NCBI GenBank assembly: GCA_964544955.1
Contig: CAZJEB010000002.1
Location: forward strand, 186,001 to 250,000
Reading direction: 5' to 3'
Source: JAAZPT01 sp964544955
GTDB lineage: Bacteria > Bacillota > Clostridia > Christensenellales > Aristaeellaceae
Length of the DNA stretch: 64,000 nucleotides
The first letter of the stretch is position 1, and each line of letters opens with the position of its first letter. The notes beneath the pieces were generated by a model, which saw only the letters and a list, made by a program, of their open reading frames with translations, was not told where the DNA came from and ran no database searches. Below are positions 45,415 through 52,634 of the stretch, one piece after another. The position numbers were made by a program, and so were the translations under genes.

Positions 45415-46401
45415 CTACCTCCTAATAATCTTTTTTATGGTATTTAATAGCTTTGTAGGCATTAACACCTTTATATTGAACTTTAATTTATCCTTTAAGC
45501 TAAGCTTGCTGTATTCTGCTTTTAAATCAGGGTCTTTTAAAACATCCAAACTGTTAGCACAAAACAACATGGAATGCAAAAATATACCCATGCCCTCATA
45601 TATTTCGCTTTTATATTTACCCTTAGTATAATCGTTAAGGTCTTTAAGCATTTCAACAGCACTTGCATACCTGTTAAACATAACAGCCTTATCCTCCTTG
45701 CTCCATAAGGCAAGGGCGGAGTTAGGCACGTTTTCCCTATACACACTGCTAAAGTTGTGTATATACCTTGCATACCCTGCAGCAGTAAAAAATAGCTTAA
45801 AGCGCAAGTCGCCATATGGGCACATTTTATCATGGAATGTAGGGGGCATAGCATTAAATACTGCCCTTGGAAATAAAAATGTAGCTGTTGGTATAAAGCT
45901 TAATTTAATTATTTCGCCTACATTATAACTGCTATCCTTGGCATAGTAATACTTTGCCTCGTTTTCATAATAAGGTATAAAGTTTCTATCGGCTTTTATG
46001 CCGCTTAAATCCTTAATAATTCCGTTTGTAAAACAAAAGCTACAATCAGGGTTGGCTTCCATGTAATCAACTTGTTTTTGAAGTTTATCCTTACTTACCC
46101 AATAGTCATCACCTTCGCACAGGGCAATATATTTGCCTATGGCTCGTGGAAAGTTAAAGGTTTCGTTTATAGGTACACCCTTTGAATATTGGTTTTCAAC
46201 CTGCAATATAGGTTTAATAATATCGGGGTATTTATCGGCATAGCTTTTTATTATCGCTTGGGTGCCATCCTTTGATGCATCATCATGTATTAATATTTCA
46301 AACTTAAAGTTAACTTCTTGCATTAAAAAGCCCTCTAATGTTTGGGCTAAATATTTTTCGTGCATGTATGTTGCACAGCAAATGCTAACTAAGGTTTCCA
46401 T
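45415..46401 (-). CDS. family 2 glycosyltransferase
   Basis: 328 residues. The GT-A domain begins LVSICCATYMHEKYLAQTLEGFL, with ILIHDDASKDGT and the metal-binding CEGDDYW. The C-terminal half is helical. It should transfer a sugar to the lipid-linked intermediate of a surface glycan; donor and acceptor unknown. One base separates it from the aminotransferase gene upstream, and the flippase follows 4 bp later. Confidence 0.92.
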   Translation of the reverse strand: METLVSICCATYMHEKYLAQTLEGFLMQEVNFKFEILIHDDASKDGTQAIIKSYADKYPDIIKPILQVENQYSKGVPINETFNFPRAIGKYIALCEGDDYWVSKDKLQKQVDYMEANPDCSFCFTNGIIKDLSGIKADRNFIPYYENEAKYYYAKDSSYNVGEIIKLSFIPTATFLFPRAVFNAMPPTFHDKMCPYGDLRFKLFFTAAGYARYIHNFSSVYRENVPNSALALWSKEDKAVMFNRYASAVEMLKDLNDYTKGKYKSEIYEGMGIFLHSMLFCANSLDVLKDPDLKAEYSKLSLKDKLKFNIKVLMPTKLLNTIKKIIRR

Positions 46402-46402
46402 A

Positions 46403-47491
46403 CTAAAGCTCCTTTATAATTATGTCGCAAATCCTATCCACGTTGTCATGGCTAAGTTCAGAATATAAAGGTAGGGTTAGTATCGATCTTGATACTTTGT
46501 GAGCAATGGGGGTATTATCAGCATTAAAATTATAGCAAGGGAACTCGTTTGTTAAGGGGTAAAAATAACGCCTTGCATTTATTCCATTTGCTTTTAAAGC
46601 TTCAAAAATAATCTCTCTATCTATGTTTTCAAACATTACGGGCATATAAGCGTAGTTAGGCTTAACATTTCCTTGAGGTTTACATAGCTTAATGCCTGTT
46701 TTACCCTCTAGCCTTGCTATGTATTGATTATATAGCTTGCCCCTTGCTTTTATATTTTCGTCAACATACCTTAAGTTACATATGCCCATGGCAGCCTGAA
46801 ATTCATTCATTTTTGCATTGCTACCACTATATATAACTTTATCGTGGCCAGGTATACCAAAGTTTTTTTCCAAATCAAGTTTTTGTTTTAAGGTTTCATC
46901 ATTATATGTAAGGGCGCCACCCTCTATGGTGTTAAATACCTTTGTTGCGTGAAAACTAAACATGGATACATCGCCCATGTTAGCAGCGCTAAGCCCATTT
47001 TTATATACACCAAAGGCGTGGGCAGCATCATATATTAGTTTTAAATTATGTTTTTTTGCTAAGGCTTCTAAAGCCTCGTTATTAGCTAAGTTACCATAAA
47101 CATGTATGGGCATAATGGCACAAGTGTTTTCATTTATAAGCCCTTCAATTTTACTAACATCTATTGTGTAATAATCGGGCTCTATATCGCAAAAAACAGG
47201 CTTTAAACCGCATCTAACTATGGCGTGCGTTGTTGATGCAAATGTGTAAGGGCTTGTTATAACTTCACCCTTTAAGTTTAAAACCCTAAGTATTGCTTCC
47301 AAAGCTAAATGTCCATTAGTAAAAAGGCTAATGTTATTTGCATTCAAATATTCTAATAGCTTTTGTTCAAGGGCAATGTGTTTTTCACCCATGTTTGTAA
47401 GCCAATGGTTTTCCCATATGGATTTTATTTCTTGGCAGTATTCCTCAAAAGGGGGCATGGACGATTGGGCCACGTTAATAATATCCTTTAT
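46403..47491 (-). CDS. DegT/DnrJ/EryC1 sugar aminotransferase, start uncertain
   Basis: PLP fold-I aminotransferase of nucleotide-bound keto-sugars. Motifs: NISLFTNGHLALEAIL, TSPYTFASTTHAI, IYDAAHAFG and the Schiff-base lysine in SFHATKVFNTIEGGAL. A perfect promoter at 47546-47574 makes the longer frame reaching 47647 impossible. Candidates are ATA 47491 (7 bp after GGAGGG) and GTG 47473 (10 bp after AAGGA). The residues before the GTG (INVAQSSMPPFEEY) look like the normal family start, which favours ATA, about 362 residues. First gene of the glycan operon, implying an amino sugar in the product. Confidence 0.88.
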   Translation of the reverse strand: MKDIINVAQSSMPPFEEYCQEIKSIWENHWLTNMGEKHIALEQKLLEYLNANNISLFTNGHLALEAILRVLNLKGEVITSPYTFASTTHAIVRCGLKPVFCDIEPDYYTIDVSKIEGLINENTCAIMPIHVYGNLANNEALEALAKKHNLKLIYDAAHAFGVYKNGLSAANMGDVSMFSFHATKVFNTIEGGALTYNDETLKQKLDLEKNFGIPGHDKVIYSGSNAKMNEFQAAMGICNLRYVDENIKARGKLYNQYIARLEGKTGIKLCKPQGNVKPNYAYMPVMFENIDREIIFEALKANGINARRYFYPLTNEFPCYNFNADNTPIAHKVSRSILTLPLYSELSHDNVDRICDIIIKEL

Positions 47492-47545
47492 ATAAATACC
47501 CTCCAAACATAAAAAAATTTGCATGTAAACGCTTTTATAGCTTGA

Positions 47546-47574
47546 ATTATAACAACAAGCCCCTCTTATGTCAA
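47546..47574 (-). promoter_or_regulatory. consensus sigma-A promoter of the glycan operon
   Basis: Minus strand TTGACA (47574-47569), exactly 17 bp, TATAAT (47551-47546): a perfect match. Transcription should begin near 47539, followed by GGAGGG at 47504-47499. Confidence 0.9.
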
Positions 47575-47704
47575 GAAAGGCAAATTGCCAACATATAAAG
47601 CCATATAGGCTTATAAAAGCAGTTAATAAATTTATAATAAAGCGCAATATATGGCTTTAAAACAATAATTTATTAGCTATATATTGTAAAATATTACAAA
47701 AGTA

Positions 47705-47733
47705 TTGCAGAATTTGATAATCTTTGATAATAT
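47705..47733 (+). promoter_or_regulatory. promoter of the vanW gene
   Basis: TTGCAG (47705-47710), a 17-bp spacer and TAATAT (47728-47733). The spacer contains a tandem TTTGATAAT repeat (two copies 11 bp apart). Confidence 0.6.
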
Positions 47734-47763
47734 ATACTATATTTAATAAAAGGAGAGATTTTT

Positions 47764-49524
47764 ATGGCTGAGGATAAAAACAAAAAAATTGCAAGTTCAC
47801 CAACAGTAAAAAATGCAAATCCAAATGCTGATTATAGCTCCTATTCCAGCGCCTATGGCAACAGATATTATAGTAAACCAGAGTATCAAAGTTATAATGA
47901 TTACAACCCATATAGGGATAATCGCTATAAAGTTAATACCCCTGAAGCTCCACAACCAAAGGCTTATGAGCCTCGCTATAAGGAATATAAAAACCCCTTT
48001 GAAGGCAAGGAAAAACGCAAAAAGGGCAAAGGCAAGCCTATATTGTATGGCATTATTATAATGTTTTGTACAATAGTTACTGCAGTTTTGGCAATATTTA
48101 TGATGCCCCAAGTAGGCAATATACTTTGGAAGGATTTTGACAACTATGCCTTTGTAAGTGGTAGGTTAATAAAGCATGAACCACAAAATATTGCTGAGTT
48201 TAACCGCTACAAATCCTACATGGATAGGGATACAATCTTCCCAGGTGTGTATATTGATGGAGTGCATGTGGGTGATATGTCAAGGGAACAAGCCCAACAA
48301 ATGCTTTTAAATGGTGATGATGGCGTAAGCAAAACATTTTCAGTAACTGTAAGCATAGGTAACAAAACTTGGGTTATAGATAGCAAAAATGTTGAGGTAA
48401 CTCGCAACTTAGGCAATGTTATAGACAAGGCTTTTTCAATTGGTAGGGCAAACACTACTGCAATATCAGGCACAAAGGTAACCCCAGTAAAACAACGCTT
48501 TGATAAGGCTGTGGATTTAAGGCAAACGGGGGAAGTTCTTTATACGGATTGGACATATAACCAAAAAACTGTTAGGGAATTAACCGATAGTATAGTGGCG
48601 TATATAAACAGAAGCCCAATAAACTCCCAAATAGAAAGTTTTGATTTTGTAAATAGAGAATTTAAGTTTACTGAGGATAGCCCTGGGGTTGAAATTGATG
48701 CTGATGAGCTTTTTAACAAGGTTAAAGCACAAATTGATACATGGGCAAATGGGGCAGTTGTAACAGTTGAACCACAAATTGTATTAGCCGATGTTCGTAA
48801 GGTTGATATGATGAACAACTTTAAAATGATAGCGGCCTATACAACAAATACTACAAGCAATAAGGATAGAAATAATAATATAGACCTTTCTAGTAGGGCT
48901 ATAAATGGCACGGTTTTATTGCCTGGGCAAGAATTTAGCTTTAATGATGTTGTTGGCAAAAGAACTGTAGATAAGGGCTATAAGGAAGCAGGAGCCATAT
49001 CCAAGGGTCAAAGCATACAGGATGTTGGTGGAGGCGTATGCCAAGTATCTACAACATTGTTTAATGCCGTTGCCCGTGCAGATTTAGAGGTTGTTAAACG
49101 CAGTAATCACGCTTGGCCCATTACATATATATCCATAGGGGAAGATGCAGCAGTAAACTGGCCTAATTTGGACTTGGTTTTTAAAAACGATAAGGATAGC
49201 CCCGTGTTTATTGTAATGTATTATAGCAATAAAAAATGCTCTGCCGAAATTTATGGCATGACATTAGGCAATGGAATAAGTATAGATTTGGAAAGCACAG
49301 TAACTAAAAAGTCTGAGCCTGCGCTACAACCCGCCTATGTGTTAAACACATCTTTACCTATAGGTACAGAAAAGGAAACTATAAAGTCAAGAACTGGCTA
49401 TATGGTTGATACATACCAAGTTTGGTCTCAAAATGGTAAGGAAATTAAAAGGGAAAAATTACACAGTACAACATATAAACCCTACCAAAGAACAATAGAA
49501 TATAATGATGGCACAGTAAATTAG
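47764..49524 (+). CDS. VanW-family membrane-anchored protein
   Basis: 586 residues. A cytoplasmic N-terminus of about 90 residues is rich in Y, N, S and P and ends in a basic KEKRKKGKGK patch, followed by one membrane span (about 97-118). Outside, a YoaR-like putative peptidoglycan-binding domain (about 155-330, GVYIDGVHVGDMSREQA) precedes the VanW domain (about 360-500) with LLPGQEFSFNDVVGKRT and VGGGVCQVSTTLFNA. A short C-terminal region may be G5-like. VanW occurs in vancomycin-resistance clusters and many wall loci, but its activity is not established. Single gene with promoter and terminator. Confidence 0.88.
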   Translation: MAEDKNKKIASSPTVKNANPNADYSSYSSAYGNRYYSKPEYQSYNDYNPYRDNRYKVNTPEAPQPKAYEPRYKEYKNPFEGKEKRKKGKGKPILYGIIIMFCTIVTAVLAIFMMPQVGNILWKDFDNYAFVSGRLIKHEPQNIAEFNRYKSYMDRDTIFPGVYIDGVHVGDMSREQAQQMLLNGDDGVSKTFSVTVSIGNKTWVIDSKNVEVTRNLGNVIDKAFSIGRANTTAISGTKVTPVKQRFDKAVDLRQTGEVLYTDWTYNQKTVRELTDSIVAYINRSPINSQIESFDFVNREFKFTEDSPGVEIDADELFNKVKAQIDTWANGAVVTVEPQIVLADVRKVDMMNNFKMIAAYTTNTTSNKDRNNNIDLSSRAINGTVLLPGQEFSFNDVVGKRTVDKGYKEAGAISKGQSIQDVGGGVCQVSTTLFNAVARADLEVVKRSNHAWPITYISIGEDAAVNWPNLDLVFKNDKDSPVFIVMYYSNKKCSAEIYGMTLGNGISIDLESTVTKKSEPALQPAYVLNTSLPIGTEKETIKSRTGYMVDTYQVWSQNGKEIKREKLHSTTYKPYQRTIEYNDGTVN

Positions 49525-49528
49525 CCAC

Positions 49529-49576
49529 AAAAAAGCCCTCGGTTTTATAAAACATAAACAGCGGGCTTTTTATTTT
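49529..49576 (+). terminator. terminator of the vanW gene
   Basis: AAAAAGCCC (49530-49538) pairs with GGGCTTTTT (49563-49571), with an inner GTTTTATAAAAC hairpin and T-rich tail. Confidence 0.75.
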
Positions 49577-49638
49577 ATACTTATATTAATAAATTTTATA
49601 TTATGCCTTAAAGCAATATAAGCTATTTATAATAATGT

Positions 49639-49842
49639 TCAGTTTTTTAAGTATTCCTTTACTTTTTCAAGGAATTCATCTTCATCTTTAACTATTTTTT
49701 TAGCTATGCAATCATCAACTAGTGCACGCCTTTTATTGGATATGGTAATATTGTCCCCAGCTGCTATTTTTCCTCCACCTACAAGGAATAATAGGTTTGA
49801 AGTATGTTCTAAATAAATTTCAATATATTCATTTAAATCCAT
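49639..49842 (-). CDS. small hypothetical protein
   Basis: 67 residues, beginning MDLNEYIEIYLEH, with a central GGGKIAAGDNI turn and a charged helical C-terminus (DEDEFLEKVKEYLKN). The ribosome site AGGATG lies 8 bp before ATG 49842. No family recognised. It is flanked by the MMPL gene downstream of nothing shared (opposite reading neighbours) and could be independent; the codon pattern looks real, but evidence is limited to length, composition and the ribosome site. Confidence 0.5.
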   Translation of the reverse strand: MDLNEYIEIYLEHTSNLLFLVGGGKIAAGDNITISNKRRALVDDCIAKKIVKDEDEFLEKVKEYLKN

Positions 49843-49923
49843 TGTTTTACATCCTAACTTTTATTAATAATATGCTTTGTTTTACTAAATATTTATTTTG
49901 GGGTAAGGAAGTTTATGGGCCTT

Positions 49924-51966
49924 TTATTTTACTTCCTTTTTTCGGTCAAACACATAAAGTACACAAGGTAGCACTACAAGCACCGCAATGCAACTTAACA
50001 AGGCCCCTCTACCAACAAGGGATGCAAGCTCTGCAATGCCAGATATTTGCGATATTGCACCAGCTATATAGCCACAAGCCATTAGTATGCCAGCTGATGT
50101 TAGTATTGATTGTATACTAATATTTAAGGCATGTATAATGGATTCTGTTTTGTTTTTACTCTTTCTTTCTGCTAAGTAGTTTGTTGTAAGCAATATTGCG
50201 TAATCAATTGTGGCGCCTAATTGCAAGCTTGATACTACTATATAACCAATAAAAATTATGGGCATATTTGCAAAGTAGGGTATTGCCATATTTATCCATA
50301 TTGCGCTTTCTATTACTAGTATAAGCAGTATTGGTAATAGTATTTTCCTAAATGTAAGGGCAAGTATTATAAATATGGATACTACTAACACAGCTGTTAC
50401 ATACAAGTAATCCTTTGAGGATACGTTTTTAATATCATAAGCGGCAGCCGTTTCGCCTAACAGGTAAAAATCATCGCCATACTCTGCCCTTATTGTATTT
50501 TGTATATCCTCTATCAATGCAAAGGCTTCAGGGCTTTCACCAGCTTGTTTTAAATTAATTATTATCCTTGAGTAGTTTTCGCCTATAAGGTAACTTTTAA
50601 AATCGTTAGGTATTAAAGCTAAGGGGAAGTTTGGGTTTACTGAGGCATATAGCCCTTGTACAGACCCAATTTCGCTATGCTTTTTAAACTCGTTGCTTAT
50701 TCTAAATTCTTTTTCTGGTGATGTGTTTGGTATTAAAACAACCAATGGCTCGTTTACGCCAAAAACTTCGTTCGTTTTTGCAGTATCTTTATAAACCCTT
50801 GTGCCTTCACTAGCAGAAAGTACGCTGCTACCATATAAAAACTCTGTTTTATTTTGCCCGTAAAATGCGGGTATTATAAGTATAAAAAATATAGCTAATA
50901 TAAAAATTTTGTTTTTCAATACGCCTTTACTAAAGCGCTCCATTTTAAGGTTAAGCCTTTTGTGGCGTGTTTTTTCTATTGCTTTATTTAATACTATTAT
51001 TAGTGAGGGTAGCATTGTTAGGCAAGCAATAAGGTTTATTGCAACGCCTTTTGCAAGTACAAAACCAATATCATAGCCTATTTTATACTTCATTATTACA
51101 AGGGATAACATTCCAGCTACTGTTGTTAAGCAACTTGCTAACAGTGTTGAAAACGATGCTTTTACAGCGGCAGTCATTGCTTCAATAAGGCCTAAACCAT
51201 TTTTCTTTTCCTCGGCAAACCTGTGCAACAAAAATATGGAATAGTCCATAGATATGGCAAATAACAGTATTACAAGGCATATAAGCGACATAAAGGATAT
51301 GCTACCGTTAAAAATGTTTGTGCCAAGGGTAATTATTAGGGATATTGCCATAACAAATATTATTAATATTGGCTCCAACCATGTATCCAACATTAAAAAC
51401 AATATTATAAAAAATACTGGTATTATTACAAGGGCAATATTGAATACATCCTTATAAACCCCTGTTCGCGTAAAGTAAACATTTACAGCTGATCCGGATA
51501 AGTGAGCATCTTCGCCAAGGGTATCGTATAGCTTTGATACTGCACTATTTGTTTTATCTGAATAATCATCCTCGGTAAAGGCTACTACATAGCGAGCATA
51601 ACCGTCTTTAAAGTGCATAGCATCTACTTGCTCTTGGCTAAAAGCACCTAATTGTATAGCTTGTGAATACTCATCGGAAAAAACCACAGCACTTACACCT
51701 TCAATGGCTAGTATTTTCTCCTTTAATGCCACAGCCTCATCAATGTTATTAACCTTTGCCATAACTTGAGCTGAACCATTAAGGCCAAACTCATCACGCA
51801 TAATAGCAAAGCCTTTGCTTGTATTGCTTTCATCTGGCAAGTATTTTGTTAAATCATATTCTATTTTAACTTGTAAGGTTAAAAATACGTTTAATATGGC
51901 GATTGCCAAAAAGAATAATATTATTAAACGTCGGTGTTTAACAACAAATTTGGAAATAGCTTCCAT
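49924..51966 (-). CDS. MMPL/RND-family transporter
   Basis: 680 residues with twelve membrane spans in two halves, each with a large external domain, as in the MMPL branch of RND proteins. Signatures: an N-terminal RRLIILFFLAIAI span, IDEAVALKEKILAIEGVS in the first external domain, and SMDYSIFLLHRFAEE plus GATIDYAILLTTNYLAE with the proton-relay aspartates. Such proteins move lipids or hydrophobic compounds across the membrane. GGTGG precedes ATG 51966. The substrate cannot be read from the sequence. Confidence 0.92.
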   Translation of the reverse strand: MEAISKFVVKHRRLIILFFLAIAILNVFLTLQVKIEYDLTKYLPDESNTSKGFAIMRDEFGLNGSAQVMAKVNNIDEAVALKEKILAIEGVSAVVFSDEYSQAIQLGAFSQEQVDAMHFKDGYARYVVAFTEDDYSDKTNSAVSKLYDTLGEDAHLSGSAVNVYFTRTGVYKDVFNIALVIIPVFFIILFLMLDTWLEPILIIFVMAISLIITLGTNIFNGSISFMSLICLVILLFAISMDYSIFLLHRFAEEKKNGLGLIEAMTAAVKASFSTLLASCLTTVAGMLSLVIMKYKIGYDIGFVLAKGVAINLIACLTMLPSLIIVLNKAIEKTRHKRLNLKMERFSKGVLKNKIFILAIFFILIIPAFYGQNKTEFLYGSSVLSASEGTRVYKDTAKTNEVFGVNEPLVVLIPNTSPEKEFRISNEFKKHSEIGSVQGLYASVNPNFPLALIPNDFKSYLIGENYSRIIINLKQAGESPEAFALIEDIQNTIRAEYGDDFYLLGETAAAYDIKNVSSKDYLYVTAVLVVSIFIILALTFRKILLPILLILVIESAIWINMAIPYFANMPIIFIGYIVVSSLQLGATIDYAILLTTNYLAERKSKNKTESIIHALNISIQSILTSAGILMACGYIAGAISQISGIAELASLVGRGALLSCIAVLVVLPCVLYVFDRKKEVK

Positions 51967-52096
51967 AATCCACCTCTATATTAAATTTTATACAAAACAG
52001 AATTATTACACTTTGAATATAATTTAAAATGAAGCTTATGTCAAATACATTACGGGCTTTAATGTTGTAAAAAAATTTACAAATTAAAAAAAGGTG

Positions 52097-52125
52097 TTGA
52101 CATTAAATTAGATGATTGATACAAT
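52097..52125 (+). promoter_or_regulatory. promoter of the feo operon
   Basis: TTGACA (52097-52102), a 17-bp spacer ending TGA, and TACAAT (52120-52125); the DtxR-type operator starts 8 bp after the -10. Confidence 0.88.
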
Positions 52126-52133
52126 CTATGTTG

Positions 52134-52163
52134 TTAGTTAGTTCTAACTAATTCATGAATTAG
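52134..52163 (+). promoter_or_regulatory. iron-box-like operator overlapping a second palindrome
   Basis: TTAGTTAG-TT-CTAACTAA (52134-52151) is an almost perfect palindrome close to the DtxR/IdeR consensus TTAGGTTAGCCTAACCTAA. CTAATTCATGAATTAG (52148-52163), a perfect 16-bp palindrome, overlaps its right arm and ends in the ribosome site of feoA. Confidence 0.75.
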
Positions 52164-52174
52164 GGGTGAAACTT

Positions 52175-52384
52175 ATGCCGTTAATAATGGCGGAAATAGG
52201 TAAACACTACACGGTTAAGGAAATCCGTGGAGGGAAAGAAGCAAGGCATCATCTTGAAAAACTGGGCTTTGTTGAAGGTGCAGCTATCGAGGTAATATCT
52301 CGCCAAGGTGGCAATACTATAGTAAGAGTATTCGAATCCCGTGTAGCCATAGGGGCAGGCATGGCAACAAAAATTATTGTTTAA
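52175..52384 (+). CDS. feoA: FeoA-domain protein 1
   Basis: 69 residues, SH3-like FeoA domain: LEKLGFVEGAAIEVISRQGGNTIVRVFESRVAIG. It supports FeoB-mediated Fe2+ uptake. ATG 52175 is chosen because AGGGGTG lies 6 bp upstream; an in-frame GTG at 52166 is part of that site. Followed 14 bp later by a second FeoA-type gene. Confidence 0.9.
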   Translation: MPLIMAEIGKHYTVKEIRGGKEARHHLEKLGFVEGAAIEVISRQGGNTIVRVFESRVAIGAGMATKIIV

Positions 52385-52398
52385 TTAGGAGGCTTATT

Positions 52399-52632
52399 AT
52401 GACCCTTGATAAGGTAAAAACTGGTGAAACTGTTAAGGTTGTTAAAATTAACAACACAGGCGCTATAAAGCGCAGAATAATGGATATGGGGCTTATTAAA
52501 GGTGTAGAGGTTTACGTTCGTAAAGTTGCACCCCTAGGTGACCCTATGGAGCTTACCATAAGAGGGTATGAGTTAAGCGTTCGTAAGGCAGATGCTGCCA
52601 TGATAGAAGTAACAGAAAGCGATGGGAAGTAA
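52399..52632 (+). CDS. feoA: FeoA-domain protein 2
   Basis: 77 residues: MTLDKVKTGETVKVVKI, RRIMDMGLIKGVEVYV and APLGDPMELTIRGYELSVRK are the classic FeoA pattern, closer to the standard form than the first copy. GGAGG ribosome site. Two separate FeoA genes before FeoB are common in Clostridia. Cytoplasmic partner of FeoB. Confidence 0.94.
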   Translation: MTLDKVKTGETVKVVKINNTGAIKRRIMDMGLIKGVEVYVRKVAPLGDPMELTIRGYELSVRKADAAMIEVTESDGK

Positions 52633-52634
52633 TT

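Noticed and set aside
47492..47647. Upstream extension of the aminotransferase frame
   Set aside because: It contains the operon's perfect promoter, so it cannot be in the mRNA from that promoter; the encoded residues are not family-like.
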